Assembly: GCA_027422505.1 (NCBI GenBank)
Contig: JAPQWV010000050.1
Coordinates: 5,022,001-5,086,000 of the forward strand
Source: Craterostigma plantagineum
Taxonomy: Eukaryota > Streptophyta > Magnoliopsida > Lamiales > Linderniaceae
DNA length: 64,000 nucleotides
Direction: 5' to 3'
A model generated the notes under the pieces. The model saw only the letters and a program-made list of their open reading frames with translations, made no database searches and was not told the DNA's origin. The translations under genes and the position numbers were made by a program. Below are positions 47,716-59,118 of the stretch, in pieces; the first letter of the stretch is position 1, and every line of letters begins with the position of its first letter.

Positions 47716-47848
47716 GTATGTTTAACCTGACGATTTGCGCAATATCAGATTTAACGCACCGCGATAGGATCTCTTGTGATTATTGCTGGTTGAGAGAGAA
47801 GAACTGATTACTGCGGAAGTGTTACTTGTAAAGTTTCGATGCTCTCCT

Positions 47849-48371
47849 TGTTGAATAATCTCAACAAAACTCAGTCAAAGAAAAACACAAGCAGACATTT
47901 TGGAGTTGAAACCGAAAAGGGAGAAGAAAAACAAAGAAAAAACATTCAAATAAAGAAGTCAAAAATAAAACGCAGCAAAGGTGGAAGACATGAACACGCG
48001 TGGGAGAAAAATGAAGAATACTATGTTTTATGCATTTGTCTTGTAGTGTGTAGCTATTTCTATAAAAGCATCGTAGGTGTCATTGTTTAAATATAGAAGA
48101 GGAAAAGAAGATAAAAATCGAGAGAGTGAGAGAGATGAAAAAAAGTTGTGCTGTGTCATAGATAAAAGCAAAATCATGTGTCAGAGCAAATATTTTATAG
48201 CCCTCTCTTGCCTCTATTCTCTTCAATAGCATAAGCCAATACAATATTAAAATAATTCTCTCCATGCAACGTGAGTGATAAAAGAGTTTGCCAACAATAA
48301 TTTTTTTTTGAGCTGTAAGTGAGCAGAGTGTTCAGCGTGTGAAAAATTAAATCCGAGGGGTATAATCAACA
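47849..48371 (+). repeat. Copia 5' LTR
   Basis: 523 bp, TG...CA ends. It differs from the 3' LTR by one substitution and one 1-bp indel as far as seen. Confidence 0.92.
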
Positions 48372-48374
48372 AAT

Positions 48375-48388
48375 TGGTATCAGAGCCA
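48375..48388 (+). promoter_or_regulatory. Primer binding site (tRNA-Met)
   Basis: TTGGTATCAGAGCC lies just after the 5' LTR. It is the usual Copia site complementary to the initiator tRNA-Met 3' end, and it overlaps the region of the gag start (ATG 48388). Confidence 0.85.
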
Positions 48389-51300
48389 TGTCATTCGAAG
48401 TCATGCCCGTCCCGCGCCTCACAAAATTCAACTATGATAGTTGGGTTATCCGAATGAAGGTACTGCTCGGATCACGAGGCGTATGGAATATCGTAGAAAA
48501 AGGATATACCGAACCGAAAAAAACGGACGACGAGGCTGAAAGTAAGGCGTCGGAAGAATCTCACAGACTCGACGATACAGCGCTCAACCTCATCCACCAA
48601 GCGTTAGACGATCCCGGCCTCGAAAAGATAGCAGGCGCGAAAAATTCTAAGGAAGCATGGGAAAAACTGGAGACAACGTACAAAGGCACCGACCGAGTAA
48701 AACAAGTACGGCTGCAAACTCTTCGTGGTGAATTCGAAATGACAAGAATGAAGAACGGCGAAGGCGTATCCGATTATATAACGAGAGTACAAACCATCTC
48801 AAATCAGTTGAAGAGAAACGGCGAGGCTCTAACGGAAGCCCGGGTCGTCGAGAAAATTCTCCGCTCCCTGACGGACGAGTACGAGAACGTGGTATGTGCA
48901 ATTGAAGAATCCAAAAATCTCGAAGAAATGACGGTCGACGAACTCTCCGGTTCGCTCGAAGCTCACGAGCAACGGAAGAAAAAGAAGAAGCAGGAATCGT
49001 TGGACGAGGCCCTACAGACGAAGTTATCGTTGAAAGATGACAAAGCGCTATATACGCATCACGGCCGAGGTCGAGGACGAGGTCAACGAGGACGAGGTTT
49101 CGGCCAAAATTCAGGCCAAGGACGAGGTTACAATCACGAGAAAGAAGGACAAACGAGCAACCAAAATTGGAGAGGACGAGGCCGAGCACGAGGACGAGGC
49201 GGTCGCTCAAATCGACCGAGCGTTGAGTGCTACAATTGCGGCAAGTTCGGGCACTTTGCAAAAGACTGTTGGGCCGACAAAAAGGTGGAAGAAAATGCGA
49301 ACCTAGTCGCACAAGAGGATCCAAAAGACGAAGGCGTTCTTTTAATGGCGCTCGAGGATACGAGTCCCGACAGCGACATGGTGTGGTATCTTGACACCGG
49401 TGCAAGCAATCATATGAGCGGATACAAACATCTCTTTACGGATCTAAAGAAGATCGAGGATGGCCATGTGTCCTTTGGAGACGCATCGAAAATTGAAGTC
49501 AAAGGCCGAGGGAAAATATGCTTCTCTCAAAACGACGGCAGACAAGGATCGGTCGAGGACGTCTACTTCGTACCCGACTTGAAAACGAACATCTTAAGCA
49601 TGGGCCAGTTGCTTGAAAAAGGATGTTCGGTGTTCATGAAGGACCGCTCATTACAACTAAGAAACAAAGACGGAAGAATGATCGCACGGGTCGAGATGGA
49701 AAGGAACCGAATGTTCAGACTCAACCTGAAGGCGATTCAAGAAAAATGTTTGCGAGTTGACGTGGAGGACAAAGACCATTTGTGGCATATGCGCTTCGGA
49801 CATTTACACTATGGTGGCCTAAAGGAGCTCTCCAAAAGAGGCATGGTTCGCGGAATACCGGTGATAGAAGGCGAAAAGAAGCTTTGCGAAAGCTGCGTAA
49901 TCGGGAAACATACGAGGACGACATTCCAGAAGCAGGCAGAATATCGAGCCCGCAAACCACTCGAGCTCATACATACAGACATATGCGGGCCGATCACACC
50001 AGAATCATTCGGTGGAAGGAAATACTTTATCACTTTCATCGACGACTACTCAAGAAAGACGTGGGTGTATTTTCTAAAGGAAAAATCAGAAGCGTTCGAG
50101 ACGTTTAAAAAATTCAAGGCTATGGTCGAAAAGGCGACAAGCTCAAACATCAAGGCGCTCCGATCAGACAGAGGTGGCGAATACATGTCAGGTGTTTTCG
50201 CTAATTTTTGCGAAGAACAAGGCGTTAGGAGGTTCCTCACCGCACCTTATTCACCACAACAGAACGGCGTAGCTGAAAGGAAGAATCGAACCATCCTCGA
50301 CATGGTTCGATCAATGTTAAAGAGCAAAGACATGCCAAAGGATTCTGGGCCGAAGCGGTACGATGTGCTATATATATTTAGAACCGATGTCCACATCACA
50401 GCCTCGAGAATCGAACACCACAGGAAGCATGGACCGGCCGAAAACCGACGGTGGCGCACTTCAAAATATTTGGAAGGGTGGCGTATGCACATGTGCCCGA
50501 TCAAAGAAGAACCAAGCTCGACGACAAAAGCAAAAAGCTCGTGTTTATTGGGTATGACGAGAAAACGAAGGCGTACCGGCTCTATGACCCTGAAAATAAA
50601 AAGGTGATAGTAAGTCGCGATGTTCGGATTGATGAAGAAAGTTCGTGGGGCTGGAACGTTGAAGAAAACACAACGCCTGAAGAACCACTGATCGTTGCAC
50701 CAATACCTGTTCCGATTTCGTCTCAAGAAAATGACGAGGAGGACGAACCAAGACAGCCGAGAATGCGAAGCATGCAGGACCTGTACTGATCAACCGAACA
50801 GGTTCACCTAGTCTGCTTACTGGCCGACTCGGAACAGATTAGTTTCGAAGAAGCCATAAGAGACAAGAGATGGAAAACGGCAATGGACGAGGAAATAAAG
50901 GCGATCGAAAAGAACGACACATGGAAACTTGTGGAGTTGCCAAACGGGCACAAACCCATAGGAGTAAAATGGGTTTATAAGAAGAAAATCAACGCTCAAG
51001 GAAAAATTGAACGTTACAAGGCAAGATTAGTGGCGAAGGGTTACAAACAACGAGCAGGAATCGACTACGATGAAGTCTTTGCTCCTGTTGCAAGAATGGA
51101 AACAATTCGCCTGCTCCTTGCCCAAGCTGCACAACTTAGTTGGCCAATCTATCAAATGGACGTAAAGTCCGCTTTTCTAAACGGCGAGCTTGAGGAGGAA
51201 GTCTACGTGGAGCAGCCCCCAGGATATTCAAAATCAGGAGAAGAAGGCAAAGTGCTAAAATTAAAAAAAGCGCTTTACGGGCTAAAGCAAGCGCCGCGAG

Positions 51301-52387
51301 CATGGAACACCCGTATCGACGGATATTTCAAAAAGAACAAGTTCGAGCAATGTCCGTTCGAGCACGCCCTCTACGTCAAGCGAGAAGGAAAGGAAATGAT
51401 CATCGTCGCTCTTTATGTCGATGACCTTATTTTCATGGGAAGCAATGAGAAAATAGTCAACGACTTCAAGAAGGTGATGACGAAGGAATTCGAGATGACG
51501 GATTTGGGACTGATGAAATATTTTCTCGGTCTCGAAGTCGAGCAAAGAAGCACGGGAATTTTTGTGTCGCAAGAAGCGTATGCGAAGGCTATATTGAAGA
51601 AAAATAAAATGGAGGAAAGCAACCCGGTAGCGACACCGATGGAACTTGGAACAAAATTGTCCAAGTTTGAGGGAGGACAAGGAGTGAATGCGACCGATTA
51701 TCGAAGTCTCGTGGGCAGTCTGCGATACTTGACATGCACGAGACCCGATATCGCTTACAGTGTTGGTGTCATTAGCCGTTATATGGAAGATCCAAGGCAG
51801 TCACATCTAAAGGCGATCAAGAGGATTTTACGGTACATCCGAGGAACACAATCGCTCGGACTATTTTATCCAAAGGCGAGCGACTGCAAATTAGTCGGAT
51901 ATTCTGACAGCGATTGGTGCGGAGATATCGATGATCGAAGGAGCACTGGCGGCTACGTATTTTATCTCGGGAATACGGCATTCACCTGGCTATCGAAAAA
52001 GCAACCGATCGTGACTCTATCAACCTGTGAAGCAGAATACGTGGCAGCATCGTGGTGCGTCTGTCACGCAATATGGCTGAGAAATTATTGCTCAACTTGA
52101 ATCTTCAACAAGTCGAGCCAACCGAAATTCGAGTAGATAATAAATCAGCGATCGAGTTGGCGAAAAATCCGGTCCATCATGAAAGAAGCAAGCACATTGA
52201 TGCGAGATTCCATTTTATCAGAGAGCACATAAAAAATGGAGCAGTGAAATTGGTACATGTCGCGAGTTCAGATCAAGTAGCAGATATTTTCACGAAACCG
52301 TTACCGACAAGCATATTCGAAAATCTGAAAGAAATGCTCGGATTGAAAAGAGCGGAAGACGTTGAGATTAAGGGAGGAATTTGTTGA
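48388..52387 (+). pseudogene. Copia gag-pol polyprotein, broken
   Basis: The first frame (48388-50607) encodes gag, zinc knuckle CYNCGKFGHFAKDC, protease DTGASNHM, the gag-pre-integrase region (LWHMRFGHLH, CESCVIGKH) and the integrase core (HTDICGP, DDYSRKTWVYF, SDRGGEY). A 1-bp frameshift near 50340 moves the rest to another frame, where a TAG (50379-50381) and a TGA (50787-50789) interrupt it. RT (from 50883) has the YVDD box in [12 protein letters not shown] second shift near 52086 splits RNase H, whose last part (SDQVADIFTKPLP) ends at 52387. So two frameshifts and two stops prevent a full polyprotein. Confidence 0.9.
52369..52381 (+). promoter_or_regulatory. Polypurine tract
   Basis: TAAGGGAGGAATT directly before the 3' LTR, as expected for plus-strand priming. 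Confidence 0.8.
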
Positions 52388-52905
52388 ATAATCTCAACAA
52401 AACTCAGTCAAAGAAAAACACAAGCAGACATTTTGGAGTTGAAACCGAAAAGGGAGAAGAAAAACAAAGAAAAAACATTCAAATAAAGAAGTCAAAAATA
52501 AAACGCAGCAAAGGTGGAAGACATGAACACGCGTGGGAGAAAAATGAAGAATACTATGTTTTATGCATTTGTCTTGTAGTGTGTAGCTATTTCTATAAAA
52601 GCATCGTAGGTGTCATTGTTTAAATATAGAAGAGGAAAAGAAGATAAAAATCGAGAGAGTGAGAGAGATGAAAAAAAGTTGTGCTGTGTCATAGATAAAA
52701 GCAAAAGCATGTGTCAGAGCAAATATTTTATAGCCCTCTCTTGCCTCTATTCTCTTCAATAGCATAAGCCAATACAATATTAAAATAATTCTCTCCATGC
52801 AACGTGAGTGATAAAAAGAGTTTGCCAACAATAATTTTTTTTTGAGCTGTAAGTGAGCAGAGTGTTCAGCGTGTGAAAAATTAAATCCGAGGGGTATAAT
52901 CAACA
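52382..52905 (+). repeat. Copia 3' LTR
   Basis: 524 bp, same ends as the 5' LTR, followed by the CTCCT target duplication. Confidence 0.92.
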
Positions 52906-53570
52906 CTCCTCTCCTCTGGAAGCTTTCTCATGTCCCTTATCCTCGATCTAAACTGGATAGTGCATTGTCGGAGCTTATTCAGATGTTTCTATAATTAAAT
53001 GCTTGCTTTTATGTTTGTGAAAATGTCACACCTGTTTGCATTTGTTTAACACGCATTTTTATGAGACCCTTCTCGTTTTATTGAGTAAATTTGTCGATAT
53101 GAAGATTGCACAAACAAAATGGGCGGCGCGAAAAGTCATATGAACTACAGTTTATTGCTGGATCTTGTGGTTGGAAGGTTGTAAGAACTTGCTTGACTGG
53201 CATGGGCTGCTAGGGAAATGTTTTGGAGCAAACGTGCAAATTGGTCTCTTTGACGAAATGTACCTTTTGTTGATCTAAAACATCCATACCATATGTCTTT
53301 GTATTGTCTCAGAAGTTGATGAATTCAATGGATGGACCAATGATTTATATTGTTTGCTTTTGTGTGTGTCTGGAAGCTCTCATCTTCTCAACTTTCAAGG
53401 AGTTCTAAGCATGTATCTGAAGCAACTTTACTTATGTGTGTTTGTCTTGGGGGTTATCTTTTTTTTTTCTTATTCTCATTGCATCTGCCGACTGCAGTGA
53501 TTACATCCTCTAGGTTTGTAACTCCACTGGCACGTGAGGAGATGCGATTGTTGTTCGATGAGGTGTGTTC
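52906..53570 (+). other. Possible host-gene exons beyond the Copia insertion
   Basis: Immediately after the element an open stretch reads KLSHVPYPRSKLDSALSELIQ and ends at 'tttctataa'. A second segment at 53500-53560 follows a PyCTGCAG acceptor and reads SSRFVTPLAREEMRLLFDE before a GTGTGT donor-like site. Both look like plant exon sequence, but no family was recognised. They may belong with 47679-47715. Confidence 0.3.
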
Positions 53571-54049
53571 CCAAAGAAAAACGAAACAAAACACCGATTG
53601 GACGAGATGCTCGTCGTCAACTTCTGCTGTGGTCGTTAAGCTGCTTTTACTGAGTGAAGTTCCTGGTGAATGTCATGAAACGTTGTTTTTTTTAAATTTA
53701 AAGCAGGGTTAAATTCGTAAAGTAACAATGGTGACTTAAAATAACATTATTCTTATCTTGGTAGGTGAACAAGATACTAATCCTATCCAATGCAGTGGTA
53801 AAAAAAGAACTGAACGGATTAAATAGTAAAACAACACCTTTATTATCTCAAGATAAAAATTACATCTCCTTTTCTCATCTTTTAAACTAAACACAGCCTT
53901 AAAATAATTAGGGCAATTGATAAAAATAATAGTAATAATAAAGAATGAAGCAACAAATATCTTTCTAGTTCCATAGATAATAACCTCACCTCAGTCGAAG
54001 TTGTTCTTCTCTTCTATGTTCTATTCATTACAGTGCTCACCAATATCTT
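53571..54049. other. Intergenic
   Basis: AT-rich, with no gene or element end identified. Confidence 0.5.
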
Positions 54050-54694
54050 TCATGGCTGAAAGTTCTGACCTGTCGTCTCTGAATCAATACACACATTATT
54101 GGGTTAGTAAGAATGGAAACAAGAATTAATAGAAAGAAAAGGTATATAGCGAATCTTATTTAATATATAGAATCAAATAGGCTATCTTGGCTTAGCCTCA
54201 CCTCACCTGGGACATTGTGATTGTATTCGAGTATCTTCGAGTAGATTCTAGAACACGAGCCACGCCCAGAAACCTAGGACGACAACATATGTATAATACT
54301 ACGGAAAATGGTGATGACTAAGAAATAAAAGATGGGTCGAATCAAACCTTGTTGGTATTGTGATCGGGGGAAGACGGGTCGGGTCGAGAAAGTCCATGGG
54401 TTTTATGGGTTTGCCAGCATTTGTTATTATCAAGAGATCTGTGAAGTCGTTGGACAAAGGTAGCTTCGACGGAGTTGAGAAACAAGTTGTGTTTCTCATC
54501 CGTCCACCTTTGAGATCTTGCCTGTACGTAATTAGGAAGAAATATATAAGGTTAGATGTTCAATAACAAACCATATAGATTATCAAAGGCCCACATAATT
54601 CCTAGATACATACAGCAAAGCGAGAAGTCTCTTCTTGTTCGGACAAATCATGGACTGCAGCCACACCATTTAAGGCTGTAAAATCTCCTTCCAT
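54050..54694 (-). CDS. COR27: COR27/COR28-like cold- and clock-regulated protein
   Basis: Small four-exon gene, minus strand: 54694-54614, 54521-54348, 54273-54207 and 54078-54050, all GT-AG with matching phases, 116 aa. Exon 2 begins with RSQRWTDEKHNLFLNSVEATFVQRLH. This resembles the WTDEKH...ME/ASFV block that I recall as typical of COR27/COR28, which act in cold, light and circadian output. The end TTGQNFQP resembles the conserved QNF box of that family. It is about half the length of the Arabidopsis proteins (~230-250 aa), so it may be a short paralogue. Two evening elements and an ABRE upstream fit this identity. The assignment rests on remembered motifs and needs a search. Confidence 0.6.
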
Positions 54695-54729
54695 TTCAAT
54701 GGATTTCTTTGATGGGTTCGTTTCGTTGT

Positions 54730-54915
54730 ATAATATATTATATATAAATGCGTTCGTTGGGCGTAAAGCGTATAGGGTTTTCCAGGTGTAAGCTGCTTTA
54801 TATTACGTGTCAGGCATTGAAAATGGTTGATGGGGACAAACTATGTGATCTGGGGAAAAGGTTCAGATATTTTGGAGACTCCTAAAAAATATCCTAAGAA
54901 GAACACAAAATATCT
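54730..54915 (-). promoter_or_regulatory. Promoter of COR27-like gene: TATA, ABRE, evening elements
   Basis: A TATA-like TTTATATATAATATA lies at 54730-54748. An ABRE-type ACGTGTC is at 54805-54811. Perfect evening elements AAAATATCT occur at 54865-54873 (minus strand) and 54907-54915 (plus strand), with a near match (AAAATATCC) between them. All lie within ~225 bp of the ATG. Confidence 0.7.
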
Positions 54916-55305
54916 TAGCTTAGCTACCTTCCTTTCTCGTTCAATTACGCTTCTGTCCCTCAACCGCCGACCGTTGAGTTATCCTCATCAACTGCTTATT
55001 CATTGTTTCCTTTCCTTACAGTACCAAAATAACTGATCGTCACTTTTACCTAACTAAATAGCCGCCAAGTTTGATGGATATACATCCGTACAGGTTACAA
55101 CCCTATGTCGGAAAAACAAAAGAGAGACACACACAAAACCTCGTACAATTTGAAGATCCGAACAACTCCTTCCCAAGGTTGTAACAACGTTCATATATCA
55201 CGAATTATGTCACAAAAGTTCGGTCTAGTTGGCCTATGATTCTCTCGTATATTACATTTTCCGAGCATTTAGAAAGAGAATACGGACGAAAAGTGGGGGA
55301 AAATC
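54916..55305. other. Intergenic
   Basis: Upstream flank of the COR27-like gene. No gene recognised; ends at the target duplication GGAAAATC (55298-55305). Confidence 0.5.
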
Positions 55306-56168
55306 TAGGGGTGGTACCGTATACCGTACCAAAACTGTATACCGTATACCGCACCGAAATTTCGGTATTAAAAAAATCATACCAATAACATACCAAAATA
55401 TCGATATACCTTAAATTTCGATACGGTATCATACCGAAATTTCGGTATGGTATCGGTATCATACCAGCTATACCATTCATACGGAGGTTTTTTACCATGC
55501 ATGTCTCGTGACTGGTTAATTCGTTGTTTGGAATTTTTAATCAATTCAAACTCCTTAGGCCCCAATAAGATAGATTATTAATACTAAATTTTTCAAAATA
55601 GAAAGATTTTTTAACCTTAAATAATTTACATATTTTAGCTAGTCTCCTTAGTAAGACAAAAAACTTTACATAACATCAAATTTATATACAGATTAATTAG
55701 AACGAAGCGGTTATATTTAAAAAAATAGTGAAGATTAACAAAAAGTAATTGCATTGCATCTTCACACTTTCAAAAATCATGAAAAAACATTAAAAAAACG
55801 AAAATTAAACGTTACTTGAGTTACATAAGTAAAATATGGTGGACCTAATATTAGAAAGTTGTGTATAAGTTAATAATTTATGGGCTAAATAAGTTTACGA
55901 AGATCCTTAATTTTTCATTTTATATTTTTTGAAATAATATAATATATATAGGTGTGTATATATATATGAAATATATTAAAATTTTAGAATTTTGGTATTC
56001 GGTATAATCGGTATACCTAATTTTAAAAACTTTCATACCATTACCGTACCGAAAATTTTCGGTACGGTATCATACCTTACCAAAAACTTCGGTATACCAA
56101 AATTTTCGATATTTTCGATACGATTCGATACGATAAGGACGGTATTTCGGTATTTTTCCCCAGCCCTA
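55306..56168. mobile_element. hAT-type MITE, TACCGAAATTTCGGTA family, copy 2
   Basis: The ends are TAGGGGTGGTACCGTATACC and the complement of GTATTTTTCCCCAGCCCTA. A perfect 8-bp target duplication GGAAAATC lies at 55298-55305 and 56169-56176. The interior has dense ACCGAAATTTCGGT palindromes at both ends and an AT-rich core. Inverted relative to copies 1 and 3. Confidence 0.85.
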
Positions 56169-56176
56169 GGAAAATC

Positions 56177-56925
56177 TATGACTGCGAAAAGCAACTTCTT
56201 CGAATGCTATTTTAATAGGCTCAACTTTGCAGGTCCATAAAGCAATTATCGGGCCGGTCCAGAACATAGTGAGCCCGATATACTTTTTTTTTTCTCTTTT
56301 TCTGTTTCTTATAAAAAACAATAATGAACAGTCGTTTGTAGATTACTTGCTAGCTACAGTTGGAAGGAAGATTGTGGGTTTTTTATTTAGTTTATTTTAT
56401 TAAATGTGATGCAAGTGCTTTAACACTTTTTGAGTTTGAACTACGTAACTGTGTGGGGGCTTAGGATCACTTTCTTTTTACCTGTAGTTCTAATCTAACA
56501 TGAGGCTTCTGACAAAAGTGAGTGCTACGTGTCCTTTTTTGTCACAAACTCCAACATATTCGCTAAAAGCTTCTTTGACTTCTAATATTAATCTTACATT
56601 TTGACTCCACCAAGCCACACACATACCATGATATATGTATATATTTACATGAATATATGTATATATTATTATATATATTATGTCTAGAGTATCCTCACTT
56701 CAACTCTTGGACAACCGCAACCTTCATAATCCCTTCACCTAATGTGTTCACTCACAGTGGTAATTCTTGCTTATCATTAGGGTTTATGTTTATTTGAGTG
56801 AACAAAATGATGATGGGACTCAATAATACTACTCCATTAAACTATGCTAATAACCTCGAATATTTCAACCCTTTGGAATGACAAGATTTGTGCAAGTTAC
56901 GTCAATATTACGATCACGGTATGGG
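56177..56925. other. Intergenic
   Basis: AT-rich. A short stretch from ~56807 ('atgatgatgggactcaataatac') has coding-like texture but no recognised product. It is cut by the LTR element, whose target duplication is ATGGG. Confidence 0.4.
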
Positions 56926-57439
56926 TGTTGGGTTAAGCGGTAATATTTCGGGCCCAGCGGAATATTTATTTTGGATCCACGACGATTTATTTGGACAATA
57001 TAAAAACCAAAATGACGCCGAAAGAGAACACGAGATTTTCACGTGGTTCGGCCAATACCGCCTACCTCCACGGAGAGCACTAGCTTTACTATATTGAGAA
57101 TATTACATCGTACAAAATAACGCTAGTGTTTAAACCCAAACCCGAGACCCCTTACCCACCTGGGTAATGTTTTTGTACCTATTCCCAACTATCCCAGTAA
57201 AACTAAAACCCGCTCTCACCCTTATCCACCCGGATAAATTTTTTTCACTCTCTCTATTTTCCTCGCTCTTAAACTCTCAACTTGGGATGGATGTTTACAA
57301 ATGAATCGCATGCCCTTATATAGGCAAGGATGAACACAAGAAGCCAAAATAACATGTGTAAGTGCAAACGTCATTAGCAATTTATTATAATATCTTTGGC
57401 TGGCTTTCTTCTATTCTCCTAAGGCGGCTGGACCCAACA
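56926..57439 (-). repeat. 3' LTR of gag-only element
   Basis: 514 bp. It lacks a ~66-bp segment (59287-59355) present in the other LTR and has a few extra bases near the end (CTGGCTTT, CTGGA). Confidence 0.85.
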
Positions 57440-57452
57440 ATTCTCCCCCTCC
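57440..57452 (-). promoter_or_regulatory. Polypurine tract of gag-only element
   Basis: Minus-strand GGAGGGGGAGAAT abuts the left LTR, confirming minus orientation. Confidence 0.75.
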
Positions 57453-57719
57453 AGCCGCATTCAGCATCTTCTTCACCAAGCGCTCATTCCAGCGAGTCTG
57501 TGTGAGAGTAACCCGTTCGTAAATACCACGAACGTTCATTGGCCTTCCTTGTATCAGCTACACATATCCGAATCAAGAATTCAAGTCCTACCAACTTGAT
57601 TCACCTGCGGCCAATCCTATATGCAGCTGTCGAACCGACTCTACCCGTCGATTCTGAAGAGGGACTTCGACGCAACCCCTTCTCCAGCAGGACTTTCCTT
57701 CTCACCATCGTCTGCCTTT

Positions 57720-58970
57720 TCACCACGCGCGCGACTTTCGTGAACCCATCGAAGTCAGAGTGTTTTGTACCACACTCCCGTCCAGACGATATAAACCTCC
57801 ACGCTCTTCTCCCTTCAGTAGGACTTTTTCGCCATGTGTGATTTTACAGACTCCCCCTGCTATGAAACTCCCATAGCCCTTGGAATCTAACTGGCTCAAG
57901 GATATTAAATTCTTCCGTAACTCTGGGACAAAGATCACACCACCGAAAGCTCGAACCGCTCCGTCAGTCATTTTGATCTTCACAGTTCCGACACCACGAA
58001 CCGCCTGACGGTATCCATCAGCCATGGAAACCGAACCTCTTCGTATCTTTTGGAACGTATCAAAATATTTTCTTTCGGAGCAAATATGGTACTTCGACCC
58101 CGAATCAAATATCCATTCATCTTGAGAACGAGCGTCATCGTTGTAGACTGTGAGAACGTCTACAACATCATCCGTATCCTGTGCTATCATGGTTGTGGAA
58201 TTTTTCTCGCCGTTCTTGTCCTTTCTCCAAGTCGGACAATTCCTCTTGATGTGTCCCGGCTCACCACACTTGTAGCACACGATGCCCTTCCCGTCATCCT
58301 TTGATTTGGACCTGCTGCTACCTCCAAATTCCCTGGCGTGAAACCTTCCTCTACGATTCTCCCCGTGTATAGCCAACGTCGAATTTTGACTATCTCCATA
58401 ATTTGATCGTCTCCTCTTTTCATGCGCCAAAAGAGTTGACTGTACATCCACCATCTTCACCGTCGTCTTTCCGTGCAAGATGGTTGTGACCAAATTATCA
58501 TAAGAATCAGGAAGCGAGGTAAGAAGTAAAAGGGTTTTATCTTCTTCCTCCAACTTTACTTCAACTTTTATAAGTTGATCCACAAGTCCGTTGAACACGC
58601 TAATATGATCCATGAGATTCCCACCTTCCTCCATCTTCAGCCGGTACAGCTCCCGCTTTAGATCTAACTTTGTGGTTAAGTTCTTCCCGAGATGCAACTC
58701 CTCCAACTTCGCCCACAAGTCTGGTGCAGAATCCTCATTCACAACATTATTAATAATGTTATCCGCAATGTACAAACGGATTGTGCTGACACATCTTGAC
58801 CCCAAATCCTCCCAGTCTTCTTTCGTCATTTTCTCCGGCTTTCCCTTTTCCCCTTTCAAAGCCTTTGCCAAACCTTGGTGAACAAGGATATCCTTCACTC
58901 GTCTCTGCCACAGAGTGAAACTCCCCGTACCATCAAATTGCCGTACTTTGAAACTGCTTTCTGTCGCCAT
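57720..58970 (-). CDS. Copia Gag with protease remnant
   Basis: 416-aa open frame. The N-terminal part matches Copia gag (FDGTGSFTLWQRRVKDILVHQGL, DLWAKLEELHLGKNLTTKLDLKRELYRLKM, LPDSYDNLVTTIL, LLAHEKRRRS). A zinc knuckle follows (CYKCGEPGHIKRNC, residues ~235-250). Then comes a protease region with IFDSGSKYHI where DTGA/S is usual (EWIFDSG), and FVPELRKNLISLSQLDSKGY. The frame ends soon after the gag-pre-integrase start (GGLYRLDG). It is intact as a gag, which fits trans-mobilisation. The ATG lies ~130 bp inside the primer site. Confidence 0.88.
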   Translation of the reverse strand: MATESSFKVRQFDGTGSFTLWQRRVKDILVHQGLAKALKGEKGKPEKMTKEDWEDLGSRCVSTIRLYIADNIINNVVNEDSAPDLWAKLEELHLGKNLTTKLDLKRELYRLKMEEGGNLMDHISVFNGLVDQLIKVEVKLEEEDKTLLLLTSLPDSYDNLVTTILHGKTTVKMVDVQSTLLAHEKRRRSNYGDSQNSTLAIHGENRRGRFHAREFGGSSRSKSKDDGKGIVCYKCGEPGHIKRNCPTWRKDKNGEKNSTTMIAQDTDDVVDVLTVYNDDARSQDEWIFDSGSKYHICSERKYFDTFQKIRRGSVSMADGYRQAVRGVGTVKIKMTDGAVRAFGGVIFVPELRKNLISLSQLDSKGYGSFIAGGVCKITHGEKVLLKGEERGGLYRLDGSVVQNTLTSMGSRKSRAW

Positions 58971-59103
58971 TATCCTTGCAGAGATTCAACAGCTTTGGCC
59001 CGACACTGGCTCCCCCGTAACGAACCTTCTTAATATCTTTTCTGATGTGGAAGATCAGACAAAGCTGCAACCACAGAGCATACTCAGAATATCAATTAGG
59101 CTT

Positions 59104-59116
59104 GGCTCTGATGCCA
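59104..59116 (-). promoter_or_regulatory. Primer binding site of gag-only element
   Basis: TGGCATCAGAGCC on the minus strand, two bases from the right LTR; tRNA-Met type. Confidence 0.8.
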
Positions 59117-59118
59117 CT

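Larger units (their letters stand above)
47849..52905 (+). mobile_element. Full-length Copia LTR retrotransposon
   Basis: LTRs at 47849-48371 and 52382-52905 begin TGTTGAATAATC and end AATCAACA. The target duplication CTCCT is perfect (47844-47848 and 52906-52910). A tRNA-Met-type primer site and a purine-rich tract border the LTRs. The two LTRs show only about two differences (AAAATCATG/AAAAGCATG and one extra A), so insertion is very recent. Domain order gag-protease-integrase-RT-RNaseH defines Copia (Ty1). Confidence 0.95.

Noticed and set aside
48647..49405. 252-codon open frame antisense to Copia gag
   Set aside because: Shadow of the gag/zinc-knuckle region; skewed codon use leaves the opposite strand open.
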